A DNA stretch of 64,000 nucleotides from CAZPNX01 sp964518765 (GTDB lineage Bacteria > Edwardsbacteria > AC1 > EtOH8), in NCBI GenBank assembly GCA_964518765.1, contig CAZFJC010000013.1, positions 19,898 to 83,897 on the forward strand, given 5' to 3'. The notes under the pieces are model-generated. The model worked only from the letters and a program-made list of their open reading frames with translations, was not told the origin of the DNA and ran no database searches. Made by a program: the position numbers and the translations under genes. Positions 17,385 to 26,874 of the stretch are shown here, piece by piece (the first letter of the stretch is position 1; each line of letters opens with the position of its first letter).

Positions 17385-17744
17385 TTACTTACCCCAGATC
17401 ATCCGCACCGCCAACACCAGTAGAAGGACGCCGAACAACCGCTTCAGCCATATAGGTGGCATCCCTACCGCCAGCTGGGCCCCCAGCAGCCCGCCCACCA
17501 GAAAGGCCCCGGCCATAACGGCCGCCGCCGGAATATTGACATGCCCGGCCTGATAGTAGCGCCAGACGGCCAACAGCCCAATGGGCAACAGCAGTGTGGC
17601 CAGAGAGGTCCCCTGGGCCTGGTGTTGGGAGTAATGGAAAAGCAGGATCAGGGCCGGGACGATGATCACCGCACCTCCGATTCCCAGTAGGCCGCTCACC
17701 GTACCCGCAACCAGACCCAGGATGCCGTATCCCAGCCAGGGCAT
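17385..17744 (-). CDS. Half-size TSUP (TauE/SafE-like) membrane protein
   Basis: The 119-residue protein has four hydrophobic helices. It begins GILGLVAGTVSGLLGIGGAV, the signature of the TSUP sulfite/organic-acid exporter family, where the GxxGGxxxxP-type loop precedes ALILLFHYS. Full-length TSUP proteins are about 250 residues with two such halves. This one has a single half and would have to dimerise. It starts four bases after the nnrD stop codon, so the two are probably coupled. Substrate unknown. Confidence 0.85.
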   Translation of the reverse strand: MPWLGYGILGLVAGTVSGLLGIGGAVIIVPALILLFHYSQHQAQGTSLATLLLPIGLLAVWRYYQAGHVNIPAAAVMAGAFLVGGLLGAQLAVGMPPIWLKRLFGVLLLVLAVRMIWGK

Positions 17745-17748
17745 GGTC

Positions 17749-19308
17749 CTACTCCGAAAGCCGGGCGAAAGCCCGGGGCAGGTTTTCCAAAATGTCGCCG
17801 GCCAGCATGGCGTACTGTGTCTTCTCCTCGGCCGCCAGGTCGCCTGCCAGCCCGTGAAGGTACACCCCCAGCCTGGCCGCCTCGGTGGTTCTTATCCCCT
17901 GAGCCAAGAGGCCAGCCAGGATGCCGGTCAGCACGTCGCCGGAACCGGCGGTAGCCATCCCGGCGTTGCCGGTGGAGTTGATCCACAAAGGCCCCTTGGG
18001 ATGGGCGATGACAGTGGGCGCACCCTTGAGGACCACCGTCTGGCAGAAGTGGGCGGCCGCCTCCTGAGCCGCGGCCATGGGATCGGCCTTGATCAAGGCC
18101 ATGTCCCGTCGCATCAGCCGCGACATCTCCCCGTAATGGGGTGTCAGTATCAGCGAGGCCTTAATGTCGTAAAGGGTCTCTGGCTTTGCGGCCGAAGCGT
18201 TCAGAGCATCGGCATCCACCACTGCCGGCATGGTGATCTGTGATAGCACCAGGCCCACCAGCTCGGCCGTCTCCGGGTGCGGCGAAAGCCCGGGCCCCAG
18301 GGCCAAAACGTCGGCCCTGGACAGCAGATTCCTGATCTTGTCGAACCCGGCCACCGACAGGGTCCTAGTCCTGGTCTCCGGCAGAGGCTTGGTGATGACC
18401 TCGGTCAGCTTGCTTTCCATGATGTCGTTCAGGCTCTCCGGTATCCCCAGATAGACCATGCCGGCCCCGGATCTAAGCGCCGCCATGGCCGTCAGGGCGG
18501 CCGCCCCGGTCATCCCTATGGATCCGGCCAGCACCAGCACCGTTCCACAGCTACCTTTGTGGGCGTCGGCCGGCCGCACCGGCAGCAGCCTCCGGACCAG
18601 GCCCTCCTCGGCAACTTCCAACGGATCCTTGACCTCATCCACCGCAGCCTGGGGCAGGCCGATGTCGGCCACGGTCACCGCTCCGGCCAGTTGCCTTCCG
18701 GGATGGAATAGGAGCCCGGTCTTTATGAGCCCCATGGTGACGGTGGCCGTGGCCCTCACCCCAGCTCCGGGGCAGGCTCCGGTCCGCCCGTCCACGCCCG
18801 AGGGAATGTCCACCGCCAGGACCGGCCGCCCGCTCTGGTTTATCGTTTCTATGGCTTGGGTGCAGAGTCTGTCCGGAGCGCCTTTGAAACCGGTGCCGAA
18901 AATGGCGTCCACCGCCAGACATGATCCCTCCAGCGATCGCTTGAGGGCGCTCAGGCCCTTGGGGCTGACCGCCTCCTGCAGCCTGACCCCGGCCGCCTTC
19001 AGCCTGGAGGCCTGCGTCCTGGCGTCCCCCTTCAGCCTGGAGGCCGCGCCCACCACAAAGACCTCGGTCGGAAAACCCTGGCCTGACAGATGGCGGGCGG
19101 CCGCCATGCCATCGCCGCCGTTGTTGCCGGCTCCGCAGACTATGCAGATCGGACCCTTGGCTCCGGGCAGGCCGGCCCCGGCCATCTCTGCGGCCGCCTG
19201 GGCCACGGCCTTGCCCGCATTCTCCATCAGGGCCAGGCTCGGGACCCGGTGCCTCTTCATGGCCCGGACGTCAATCTCCTGCATCTGCTGGGGGGTGACC
19301 GCTTTCAT
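17749..19308 (-). CDS. nnrD: Bifunctional NAD(P)H-hydrate epimerase/dehydratase
   Basis: The 519-residue protein repairs damaged NADH and NADPH hydrates. Residues 1-215 form the epimerase (YjeF_N) domain, with IVCGAGNNGGDGMAAARHL and AVDIPSGVDGRTGA. Residues 220-510 form the ADP-dependent dehydratase, with VLALGPGLSPHPET and GNAGMATAGSGDVLTGILAG. The start MKAVTPQQMQ at 19308 has GGGAGGAT upstream and overlaps the acpS stop codon (ATGA). The frame remains open upstream, but that part belongs to acpS in another frame. The combination of both repair activities in one chain is normal in bacteria. Confidence 0.96.
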   Translation of the reverse strand: MKAVTPQQMQEIDVRAMKRHRVPSLALMENAGKAVAQAAAEMAGAGLPGAKGPICIVCGAGNNGGDGMAAARHLSGQGFPTEVFVVGAASRLKGDARTQASRLKAAGVRLQEAVSPKGLSALKRSLEGSCLAVDAIFGTGFKGAPDRLCTQAIETINQSGRPVLAVDIPSGVDGRTGACPGAGVRATATVTMGLIKTGLLFHPGRQLAGAVTVADIGLPQAAVDEVKDPLEVAEEGLVRRLLPVRPADAHKGSCGTVLVLAGSIGMTGAAALTAMAALRSGAGMVYLGIPESLNDIMESKLTEVITKPLPETRTRTLSVAGFDKIRNLLSRADVLALGPGLSPHPETAELVGLVLSQITMPAVVDADALNASAAKPETLYDIKASLILTPHYGEMSRLMRRDMALIKADPMAAAQEAAAHFCQTVVLKGAPTVIAHPKGPLWINSTGNAGMATAGSGDVLTGILAGLLAQGIRTTEAARLGVYLHGLAGDLAAEEKTQYAMLAGDILENLPRAFARLSE

Positions 19309-19715
19309 TTTATCCTCCCCTTCATTGTTTTTCTCTTCCGTCCCCGGGCCCTCTCCATAACGGCCACCGCCACCACCAGGGAACGCTCGTGCGACAGAGA
19401 CAGCTGGAAGCGGCAGCCGGCTCCGATCTCGGCGGCCCGCCCGCTGAGCCTGACGGTGGGACGGCTGTGTTCGTTGTCCACGATCTCTATCATTTTGGGG
19501 CTCACCCCGCGGCGAAAGCCGGTGCCCAGGCATTTGGATACCGCCTCCTTGCAGGCGAACCGGGCGGCCAGGGCCTGGTAGCGGTTGGCCCGGCTCCGGC
19601 AGAAGGCGATCTCGGGCGGGGTGAAGACCTTCTCCAGGAAATGGTCTCCCCAGCGCTCCACCGCCTGCTTCATCCTGGCGACCTCGGCGATGTCGATGCC
19701 GACAGCGGCGATCAT
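19305..19715 (-). CDS. acpS: Holo-[acyl-carrier-protein] synthase
   Basis: The 136-residue protein transfers phosphopantetheine from coenzyme A to acyl carrier protein. It begins MIAAVGIDIAEVARM, where GIDIAEV carries the catalytic Asp. RFACKEAVSKCLGTG carries the conserved Glu and Lys, and FQLSLSHERSLVVA is the SLSHE motif. The start at 19715 overlaps the stop of the upstream TPR gene (ATGA), and its stop overlaps the start of nnrD (ATGA), so three genes are translationally chained. The acpS-nnrD pairing is common in bacteria. Confidence 0.96.
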   Translation of the reverse strand: MIAAVGIDIAEVARMKQAVERWGDHFLEKVFTPPEIAFCRSRANRYQALAARFACKEAVSKCLGTGFRRGVSPKMIEIVDNEHSRPTVRLSGRAAEIGAGCRFQLSLSHERSLVVAVAVMERARGRKRKTMKGRIK

Positions 19716-20815
19716 AAAGCCTTGCCTTTGTTCATCTTCATAGCCAACCGCGCTCTTTCCGTAAGCTGCTGGAGTCGTTTCCTGGTCGGGCCATCGCTGT
19801 CCCCCCTGATCCAAGAGGAAACAACGCTCAATATCTTTAAAGCCTGATCCGTTTTCCCTGCCTTTATATGGATGTCGGCTTGTGACAAGCATGCCTGAAT
19901 CTGGCCGTTGGCATCGCCGGCTTGAGCGAAACAACCGTATGCTTTTTTCGCAAGTTTTACCGCTTGCTCGACATCGTCTGTGATATACGCCAGCTGCAGA
20001 TAACAATAACCCATGCCCAGCAGATCCCCGATCTCTTTCCTGATGTCCAGAGCGTGGAGGAAAAGATACCGGGCATCGTCTCTGGCCTTCCTTTTGTTCA
20101 TGAGGTAGCCAAGATTGAGGAGCGTATAACCCATCCCCATCTTATCCCCGATCCTCGTCTCTAGCTCCAGCGCCCTGTTGAGGCACTCTCCGGCTTTATC
20201 ATCTTGCTCGGTGTTGATATATAGAAGGCCAAGATTATTAAGGCTTTCAGCCATCCCCTGGAGGTTCTTTCTCCTGTCCCGCAACTCCAGGGAGCTTTTA
20301 TAGAAATACTCTCCCTTAGCGTCATCCCCCAGCCGGCGGTAGCAGAAACCGATATCGTTCAGTATCTCCGCCTCAAGATCGTCGCCCCCAGCCTGGCGAG
20401 TCCACATTAAGGCTTTTTCGTATCGCTCGATTGCCTGGCAGTAGTTTCCTTCATTTATACACAAAGCAGCCCTAAGGTACATTGCTAGTGCCCGGCCGAG
20501 GCTATGGCCCATTTGTTGAGATAGATTTTCCAGCCTATCCAGCGGTTCGGCCATCATCTTCCAAAGGCTGAACTGGTTGGCCAGGTTGCAGATATCGAAA
20601 AGATACTCCATCTCCAGGACAACGGGCAGGGGCTTCAAAGATCTTATTTTCTCCAATTCCGATATGGCGCCGTCTTTTTCGCTGTTGGCGTATCGGCTCA
20701 GAAACCGGTTGTGGTAAATCCATCCTTTTACCAACGAAACCATGTCATCCTGAGTCGGCTTGACCCCTTTTGATGCGAAGTAAAACCTGAGGGTGCTTGG
20801 CAAGCCGTATTTCAT
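19712..20815 (-). CDS. TPR-repeat protein upstream of acpS
   Basis: The 367-residue protein consists of TPR repeats with regular ALELETRIGDKMGMGYTLLN-type helices. Start choice is uncertain. MKYGLPSTLRFYFASKG at 20815 is preferred because it lies about 60 bases after a plausible promoter (20881-20910), and the upstream extension is a poor TPR match. Base composition is visibly lower in GC than in neighbouring genes. It is coupled to acpS through an ATGA overlap, but no functional link to fatty-acid metabolism can be read. It does not carry the PIxIDDE tail of the other TPR paralogues in the window. Confidence 0.8.
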   Translation of the reverse strand: MKYGLPSTLRFYFASKGVKPTQDDMVSLVKGWIYHNRFLSRYANSEKDGAISELEKIRSLKPLPVVLEMEYLFDICNLANQFSLWKMMAEPLDRLENLSQQMGHSLGRALAMYLRAALCINEGNYCQAIERYEKALMWTRQAGGDDLEAEILNDIGFCYRRLGDDAKGEYFYKSSLELRDRRKNLQGMAESLNNLGLLYINTEQDDKAGECLNRALELETRIGDKMGMGYTLLNLGYLMNKRKARDDARYLFLHALDIRKEIGDLLGMGYCYLQLAYITDDVEQAVKLAKKAYGCFAQAGDANGQIQACLSQADIHIKAGKTDQALKILSVVSSWIRGDSDGPTRKRLQQLTERARLAMKMNKGKAL

Positions 20816-20880
20816 GGTTTTTAAAGGTCTTTTCAGCCGGCCGGCATAACTCAATTTACAAGAAAAAGCCAGAATACTAT

Positions 20881-20910
20881 ATAATTTACCATAAATAATT
20901 GAAAAGTCAA
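20881..20910 (-). promoter_or_regulatory. Tentative promoter of the TPR-acpS-nnrD cluster
   Basis: On the minus strand, TTGACT (20905-20910) is followed after 18 bases by AATTAT (20881-20886). The stretch is AT-rich. The -10 box matches only four of six consensus positions. Confidence 0.4.
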
Positions 20911-21064
20911 GCTTTAAGTTTAACGCCAACTGGCTGCGCCTTTCGCGTCTAACATCTTAACCTATTGTCCCACAAGTTATTATATATTATCGCCCATGGC
21001 TTCATTTTTGTCCTTTCATTAAAAAAGTTGACTTCCTTGGCTCTTTTGGGGTAAACTCATTGCG

Positions 21065-22069
21065 ATGTTTCATGAAAAACCACCCTGCACCTCCCTGGTC
21101 ACCGGGGCCAACGGGTTCATCGGCTCGCATCTTGTCGAGGAGCTGCTGGCCCGGGGCCATCATGTCCGCTGCCTGGTGAGGAAGACCAGCGACCTGAGGT
21201 GGCTGGAGGGGTTGGATGTTCAGATAATAAGGGGCTCTTACGACGACGAGGAATCGCTGGCGTCCGCGGTGCTGGGGGTTGATCACATCTATCATATCGC
21301 CGGAGCCGTCAAGGCCAAAAAACCAGCCGATTTCTACCGGGCCAATACCGCGGCCACGGCCAAGCTGGCCCAAGCGGCTATAAAAGCCAATCCGGGCCTC
21401 AAACGCTTCGTCTTTTCCTCCAGCCAGGCGGCGGCCGGCCCCTCGCCCTGTCTGGACAAGCCCAAATGCGAGCTTGAGGAGTGCCGGCCGGTGACCGACT
21501 ACGGCCGCAGCAAGCTTTTGGCGGAGCGCGAGCTGTTGAAGCTGTCGGATAAACTGCCTTTGACCATCATCAGGCCCCCCTCGGTCTACGGCCCCCGGGA
21601 CACTGAGATATTCATGTACTTCCAGTGGATAAGCCGGGGCCTGGCCCTGCTGCCCGGCATCAGAAAGCGATATGCTCACCTGATCTATGTCAAGGACCTG
21701 GTCAGGGGCATGGTCCAGGCGGCGGAATCCGGAAAAACCCTGGGCAAAACATATTTCTTGTCCGAGGAACGGGCCTATAGTTGGCAGGATATCTCCGACC
21801 TCATCGCCAAGAGCTTGGGAAGAAAACCCATAAAACTACCGGTGCCCATCTTCATGGCCCGTTTCTCCGCCCTCCTCTCCGAGGCCGGAGCTTTTATCGT
21901 CAATAAACCGACGATTTTCAACCGACAGAAGGTCAACGAAATGGCCCAACGGTACTGGACGGTATCGGCCAGGGCGGCCAACGAGGATTTCGGATTCAAA
22001 TGCGGGTACGACCTGGCCAAAGGGATCGAGGAGACGTCCAAATGGTACCGGGAGAACGGATGGCTGTAA
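21065..22069 (+). CDS. Extended-SDR NAD-dependent epimerase/dehydratase-like protein
   Basis: The 334-residue protein has the Rossmann motif VTGANGFIGSHLVEELLARG and the catalytic YxxxK in TDYGRSKLLAE. IRPPSVYGPRD is typical of extended short-chain dehydrogenases. The C-terminal half (MARFSALLSEAGAFIVNKP) forms the substrate lobe. The substrate is not clear; sugar nucleotide, sterol-like and 3-ketosphinganine reductions are all known in this superfamily. It is followed by rsmI and then by a serine-palmitoyltransferase-like enzyme, which makes a lipid role conceivable. It is probably the first gene of a rightward set. Confidence 0.85.
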   Translation: MFHEKPPCTSLVTGANGFIGSHLVEELLARGHHVRCLVRKTSDLRWLEGLDVQIIRGSYDDEESLASAVLGVDHIYHIAGAVKAKKPADFYRANTAATAKLAQAAIKANPGLKRFVFSSSQAAAGPSPCLDKPKCELEECRPVTDYGRSKLLAERELLKLSDKLPLTIIRPPSVYGPRDTEIFMYFQWISRGLALLPGIRKRYAHLIYVKDLVRGMVQAAESGKTLGKTYFLSEERAYSWQDISDLIAKSLGRKPIKLPVPIFMARFSALLSEAGAFIVNKPTIFNRQKVNEMAQRYWTVSARAANEDFGFKCGYDLAKGIEETSKWYRENGWL

Positions 22070-22074
22070 ATCGC

Positions 22075-22123
22075 CCTAACCCCTCTATCCCCTTCCCCAG
22101 TGGGGAAGGGGTTTAGGGTTAGG
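22075..22123. repeat. Nested palindrome of CCCTAACCC type
   Basis: An inner 10-bp hairpin (22089-22098 with 22102-22111, loop AGT) lies inside an outer 8-bp repeat (22075-22082 with 22116-22123). The composition resembles dispersed REP-like or small palindromic elements common in intergenic DNA of environmental bacteria. It lies between the SDR gene and rsmI and could attenuate or protect the mRNA. Confidence 0.6.
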
Positions 22124-22136
22124 TGGAAAGAATCAT

Positions 22137-22835
22137 ATGCTCTACCTTGTCGCCACGCCCATCGGCAACCTGAGGGACATCACCCTGCGGGCCCTGGACG
22201 TCCTCAAGTCGGTCGATCTGATCGCCTGCGAGGACACTAGGAAATCGCGCATCCTGCTGGCCCAACACGGCATCGAAAAGCCCTTGATGTCCTTCTTCGA
22301 GCACAACGAGGAGCAGGCCGGAAGGCGGATCATCGGAGAGCTGAAAAGCGGCAAGTCCGTGGCCCTGATCACCGACGGCGGCACACCCGGCATCTCCGAC
22401 CCCGGATACACCATCGTCCAAAAGGCCATTGCCTCCGGCATCCCCTTCACCCTCATCCCCGGCCCCTCGGCCCTGGACATGGCCGTGGTCCTCTCCGGGC
22501 TTCCGGTCCATTCTTTCCTCTTCCGGGGATTCCCGCCCCAGAGGCCGGGCGCCCGCAGAAGGTTCTTGGAGCGGGATCGGGATGTTCCCCACACCCTGGT
22601 TTATTACGAGAGCGTCCACCGCATCGACCGCTTTCTGGCCGACGCCCTCGAGATCTTCGGCGACCGGCCGGCCAGCCTTTGCCGGGAGATGACCAAGCTC
22701 CACGAGGAGATCGAGCGCGGGACACTGGCGGACCTGTCCTCCCGGGCCGGCGGAAGGAAGCGGCTGGGCGAATACGTGGTGGTCATCGCCGGCGCTGGTC
22801 GCCGGCAGAGCGACACGGCGGACGAAGGGGGCTGA
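22137..22835 (+). CDS. rsmI: 16S rRNA (cytidine-1402-2'-O)-methyltransferase RsmI
   Basis: The 232-residue enzyme uses SAM to methylate C1402 of 16S rRNA in the decoding centre. It begins MLYLVATPIGNLRDITLRAL, diagnostic of RsmI. EDTRKSRILL, ITDGGTPGISDPGY and IPGPSALDMAVVLSGLP follow in the tetrapyrrole-methylase fold. CREMTKLHEEIERG completes the C-terminal half. The protein is shorter than the E. coli enzyme because the extreme C-terminus is trimmed. A GGTGGAAAG sequence precedes the ATG. Confidence 0.97.
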   Translation: MLYLVATPIGNLRDITLRALDVLKSVDLIACEDTRKSRILLAQHGIEKPLMSFFEHNEEQAGRRIIGELKSGKSVALITDGGTPGISDPGYTIVQKAIASGIPFTLIPGPSALDMAVVLSGLPVHSFLFRGFPPQRPGARRRFLERDRDVPHTLVYYESVHRIDRFLADALEIFGDRPASLCREMTKLHEEIERGTLADLSSRAGGRKRLGEYVVVIAGAGRRQSDTADEGG

Positions 22836-22914
22836 ATCAGCATGATCCGATTGCGTTTGTAAACCAGTTCTTTTTGTAGTATAATAATATTTGAGTTTAT
22901 TTGGAAAGAGCAAC

Positions 22915-24096
22915 ATGGACATCTTCCAGAAGTGTTTCGACTTCACCGCCGCCCGCCAGGCCAGGCAGGCCGGGCTCTATCCCTATTTCCACCCACTGTC
23001 GTCAGCCCAGGAGCCCGAGGTGACCATCGACGGCAAGCGGATGATCATGATCGGCTCCAACAACTACCTGGGCCTGACCACCCATCCCCGGGTCAAGGAG
23101 GCAGCCATCAAGGCGGTGGAGAAGTTCGGCACCGGCTGCACCGGTTCGCGCTTTTTAACCGGCACCCTGGACATGCATAACGAGCTGGAGGCCAAGCTGG
23201 CCAGGTTTCTGAACAAGGAGGCGGCCCTGGTCTTCTCCACCGGCATGCAGACCAACCTAGGGACCATCTCCTGCCTGGGCACCAAAGACGATATCCTGGT
23301 AACAGACAAGTACGACCACGCCTCCATCCTGGACGGCTGCCGGCTGTCCTACGCCCACATGCGCCGCTTCCAGCATAATGATATGCAGAGCCTGGAGCGG
23401 GTGCTGCACGGGCTGGACCACAGCAAGGGCCACCTGGTGGTGGTCGACGGCATCTACAGCATGGAGGGCGACATCGCCAACCTTCCGGAAATCGTGCGCC
23501 TGTGCAGAAAATATGACACCCGGGTGCTGGTCGACGACGCCCACGCCATGGGGGTGCTGGGGGCCCACGGCCGTGGCACCGCCGAGCACTTCGGGCTGGA
23601 GAAGGAGACCGATCTCATCATGGGCACCTTCTCCAAAAGCTTCGCCGCCATCGGCGGGGTGGTGGCTGGCGACTTCCTGGTGGTGGATTACATCAAGCAC
23701 CACGCCCGGAGCATGATCTTCTCGGCCGCCCTGCCTCCGCCCCTGACGGCCGCTGTCTCCGCCGCCGTCGACGTCCTCCAGGACGAGCCGCAGCTCCGGG
23801 AGAGGCTCTGGAATAACGCCAATCGGATGCTCCGCGAATTCAAGGCCATGGGCTACGACACCGGTATAGCCTGCACCCCGATAATCCCCCTGATGATCGG
23901 CTCCCAGGAGAAGGCCTTCGCCCTATGGAAGCTCCTGATGGACCGGGGCATCTTCGCCAACCCGGTGCTGTCGCCAGCCGTGCCCGAGGGGCGGGAGATG
24001 ATCCGCACCAGCTTCTCGGCCGCCCACAGCGACGCCCAGCTGGACAAGGTGCTGGAGGAGTTCCGGTCCGCCGGGAAACTTCTAGGTTTGATTTAA
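22915..24096 (+). CDS. PLP-dependent alpha-oxoamine synthase, serine-palmitoyltransferase-like
   Basis: The 393-residue enzyme belongs to the family of 8-amino-7-oxononanoate synthase, 2-amino-3-ketobutyrate ligase and serine palmitoyltransferase. It has GSNNYLGLTTHPRVKEAA, GTGCTGSRFLTGTLDMHNEL, VDDAHAMGVLGAHGRG, and the PLP lysine in GTFSKSFAAIGG. The N-terminus, with FDFTAARQARQAGLYPYFHP, is closer to Bacteroidetes serine palmitoyltransferases than to BioF, as I recall those sequences. The likely reaction is condensation of an amino acid with an acyl-CoA. A TTG start eight codons upstream is possible, but GGAAAGAG before the ATG at 22915 favours that start. The ferritin-like gene follows by 15 bases. 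Confidence 0.88.
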   Translation: MDIFQKCFDFTAARQARQAGLYPYFHPLSSAQEPEVTIDGKRMIMIGSNNYLGLTTHPRVKEAAIKAVEKFGTGCTGSRFLTGTLDMHNELEAKLARFLNKEAALVFSTGMQTNLGTISCLGTKDDILVTDKYDHASILDGCRLSYAHMRRFQHNDMQSLERVLHGLDHSKGHLVVVDGIYSMEGDIANLPEIVRLCRKYDTRVLVDDAHAMGVLGAHGRGTAEHFGLEKETDLIMGTFSKSFAAIGGVVAGDFLVVDYIKHHARSMIFSAALPPPLTAAVSAAVDVLQDEPQLRERLWNNANRMLREFKAMGYDTGIACTPIIPLMIGSQEKAFALWKLLMDRGIFANPVLSPAVPEGREMIRTSFSAAHSDAQLDKVLEEFRSAGKLLGLI

Positions 24097-24111
24097 CATG
24101 GAGGATATGGA

Positions 24112-24666
24112 ATGCCACCGGTAAAAAAGAAATCGGTCGGCCGTAGGCCGGCCGGCAACCACGCTGGCTCCGCTCTCTCCAAGGCCATCTCCTCTGAAAA
24201 GCTGGGGATCGAGTCCTACTTAAGGTTCGCCCGACAGACATCGAACGCCTCGGGCAAGGACATGTTCATCCGTCTGGCCCAGGACGAGTTCGAGCACCTG
24301 AACGCCCTGGAGAAAGAAATGGACCGCCTGCAGGAGGGCAAGCCCTGCCTACGCATCACTATCAGGCAATCGGACATCGAGGAGATCGTCCCCCAGCTGA
24401 CCGACCCCGAGGCCAAGGTCAAAGCCGGCCAGGGGACGGCCGACGACCTCAGCGCCCTGAACATAGCTTTGGACCTGGAGCGCCGGGCCATTGCCTTTTA
24501 CAAGAAGGAGGCCGGACTGGCCAAGGACGCCGCCGTCAAAGCACTCTATGCGCGGCTGGCCGAGATGGAGGAGGCCCACTACGGCCTGATCCAGGCCGAG
24601 CTGGACCACATCAAGGACATGGGGTTCTGGTTTGGGGTGCAGGAGTTCAGTTTGGAAACCGAGTAG
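24112..24666 (+). CDS. Ferritin-like/rubrerythrin-type diiron protein
   Basis: The 184-residue four-helix protein has two Glu/ExxH-type helix pairs. They are SSEKLGIESYLRFA with AQDEFEHLNALEKE, and LDLERRAIAFYKKEAG with LAEMEEAHYGLIQAE. These match the metal-ligand spacing of rubrerythrin-like ferritin superfamily proteins. No C-terminal rubredoxin domain is present. A basic N-terminal tail of about 20 residues precedes the fold. It could reduce peroxide or handle iron in an anaerobe. It overlaps no neighbour and is followed by a hairpin at 24712-24735. Confidence 0.82.
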   Translation: MPPVKKKSVGRRPAGNHAGSALSKAISSEKLGIESYLRFARQTSNASGKDMFIRLAQDEFEHLNALEKEMDRLQEGKPCLRITIRQSDIEEIVPQLTDPEAKVKAGQGTADDLSALNIALDLERRAIAFYKKEAGLAKDAAVKALYARLAEMEEAHYGLIQAELDHIKDMGFWFGVQEFSLETE

Positions 24667-24711
24667 CTCACGCCACGGATCTTCACGGATTTTCACCGAT
24701 AAACAAAATAT

Positions 24712-24735
24712 GCCTGGCTGGTCGCCCAGCCAGGC
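24712..24735. terminator. Hairpin between convergent ferritin-like gene and tpiA
   Basis: A 10-bp perfect inverted repeat (24712-24721 with 24726-24735) has loop TCGC. T-runs on either side are weak, so termination strength is uncertain. Confidence 0.55.
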
Positions 24736-24808
24736 CCTTCTGTATGTTTAGGAAGGATCTGCCTTTATCCCTGGACTCATCCTACCGAAGCCTATGGCGA
24801 TTTTAGAA

Positions 24809-25561
<753 letters not shown>

Positions 25562-25583
25562 TTTAATCTGTGAAATGTCATTT

Positions 25584-26786
25584 TTAAGCTTTGTCCGTCA
25601 GCGCCGCCACCCCGGGCAGGACCTTTCCCTCCAGGAACTCCAGGGAGGCCCCGCCTCCGGTGGAGATGTGGGAAATCCTTTCTGCCACCCCGGCCTTCTT
25701 GACAGCCGCTATCGAATCCCCTCCTCCGACCACGGTGGTGGCACCCCTGTCGGTAGCCTCGGCCAGCAGTCTGGCTATCGCATAGCTGCCCTGGGCAAAG
25801 GGCTCGAGTTCGAACACGCCCACCGGACCGTTCCAGAAGATGGTTTTGGCCGTCCTCAGAAAGCCGGCGTACTTTTGCACCGTCAGCGGTCCGATGTCCA
25901 CCCCCTCCCATCCCGGCTCGATGCCGCCTCGGGGCACCACCTTGTGGTTGGCGGTGGCCGAAAGGCCGTCGGCCACCACATGGTCGATGGGCAGCAGCAG
26001 GGGGACGTCGGTGTCGATGGAGAGCCGCACCAGCTCCCGGGCCACCTCCAGCTTGTCATCCTCGCACAGCGACTTGCCCACCTCCATCCGCCGCGACTTA
26101 AGGAAGGTGTAGGACATGCCGCCGCCGATGATCATGATGTCGACGATCTTCATCAGATGGCTGATGACCCCGATCTTATCCGAGACCTTGGCCCCTCCCA
26201 GGATGGAGACAAACGGCCTCTCCGGCGCCTCCAGCAGCCTGGCCAGGAAGTCGATCTCCCTCTCCATCAGGAGCCCGGCCGCGTTCTGCTGGAAGAACCT
26301 GGTGACCCCCTCGGTCGAGGCGTGGGCCCGGTGGGCGGTGCCAAAGGCGTCGTTGACGTAAAGGTCGCCCAGGGAGGCTAGCTGCTTGGCAAACTCGGGG
26401 TCGTTCTTCTCCTCCTGGGGGTGAAACCTCACGTTCTCCAACACCGCCACCCCGCCGTCCTCTAATTTGTCGACCGCCTTCCTGGCCTCTTCGCCCACGC
26501 AGTCCAGGGCGAATAACACCTCGCCCTTGAGGTACTGCCTTAGCCTCTCCACCACCGGCAGCAGGGAGAACTGAGGGTTGGGCTTGCCATCCGGCCGGCC
26601 CAGGTGTGACATCAGGATGACCCGGGCCCCGCGCTCCGACAGAAAGTTGATGGTGGGCAGGGCAGCGGTGATCCGGGTGTCGTCCTTGACCTCGCCGGTC
26701 TTCTTGTCCTGGGGCACATTGAAGTCCACCCGCACCAGCACCCGCTTGCCCTTGAATTCTAGGTCGCGAATGGTCAGCTTCTTCAT
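25584..26786 (-). CDS. pgk: Phosphoglycerate kinase
   Basis: The 400-residue enzyme transfers phosphate from 1,3-bisphosphoglycerate to ADP. N-domain motifs are KRVLVRVDFNVP, ILMSHLGRPDG and VLENVRFHPQEE. C-domain nucleotide motifs are ILGGAKVSDKI, VFELEPFAQG and GGGDSIAAVKKAG, ending STGGGASLEFLEGK. The length and order are standard. It lies between the MBL hydrolase gene and tpiA. An 88-base gap upstream holds a dispersed AATCTGTG repeat. Confidence 0.99.
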   Translation of the reverse strand: MKKLTIRDLEFKGKRVLVRVDFNVPQDKKTGEVKDDTRITAALPTINFLSERGARVILMSHLGRPDGKPNPQFSLLPVVERLRQYLKGEVLFALDCVGEEARKAVDKLEDGGVAVLENVRFHPQEEKNDPEFAKQLASLGDLYVNDAFGTAHRAHASTEGVTRFFQQNAAGLLMEREIDFLARLLEAPERPFVSILGGAKVSDKIGVISHLMKIVDIMIIGGGMSYTFLKSRRMEVGKSLCEDDKLEVARELVRLSIDTDVPLLLPIDHVVADGLSATANHKVVPRGGIEPGWEGVDIGPLTVQKYAGFLRTAKTIFWNGPVGVFELEPFAQGSYAIARLLAEATDRGATTVVGGGDSIAAVKKAGVAERISHISTGGGASLEFLEGKVLPGVAALTDKA

Positions 26787-26809
26787 CTTTCCTCCTGATT
26801 GCTATGAAT

Positions 26810-26872
26810 ACACAGATTTATCATTATTGCACTGGCGGCCCGTTCATCGGGGTTATCGTCTTTAATCTGTGT
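26810..26872. repeat. Inverted AATCTGTGT motif pair between MBL gene and pgk
   Basis: ACACAGATT (26810-26818) and its reverse complement AATCTGTGT (26864-26872) frame a 45-base interior. Relatives of this motif recur at 24674-24703 (CACGGATCTTCACGGATTTT) and 25562-25572, suggesting a worn dispersed repeat. Confidence 0.45.
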
Positions 26873-26874
26873 AA

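Noticed and set aside
19716..20006. N-terminal extension of acpS
   Set aside because: The extension is in the wrong frame of the TPR gene and lacks synthase motifs. The ATGA at 19715 defines the start.
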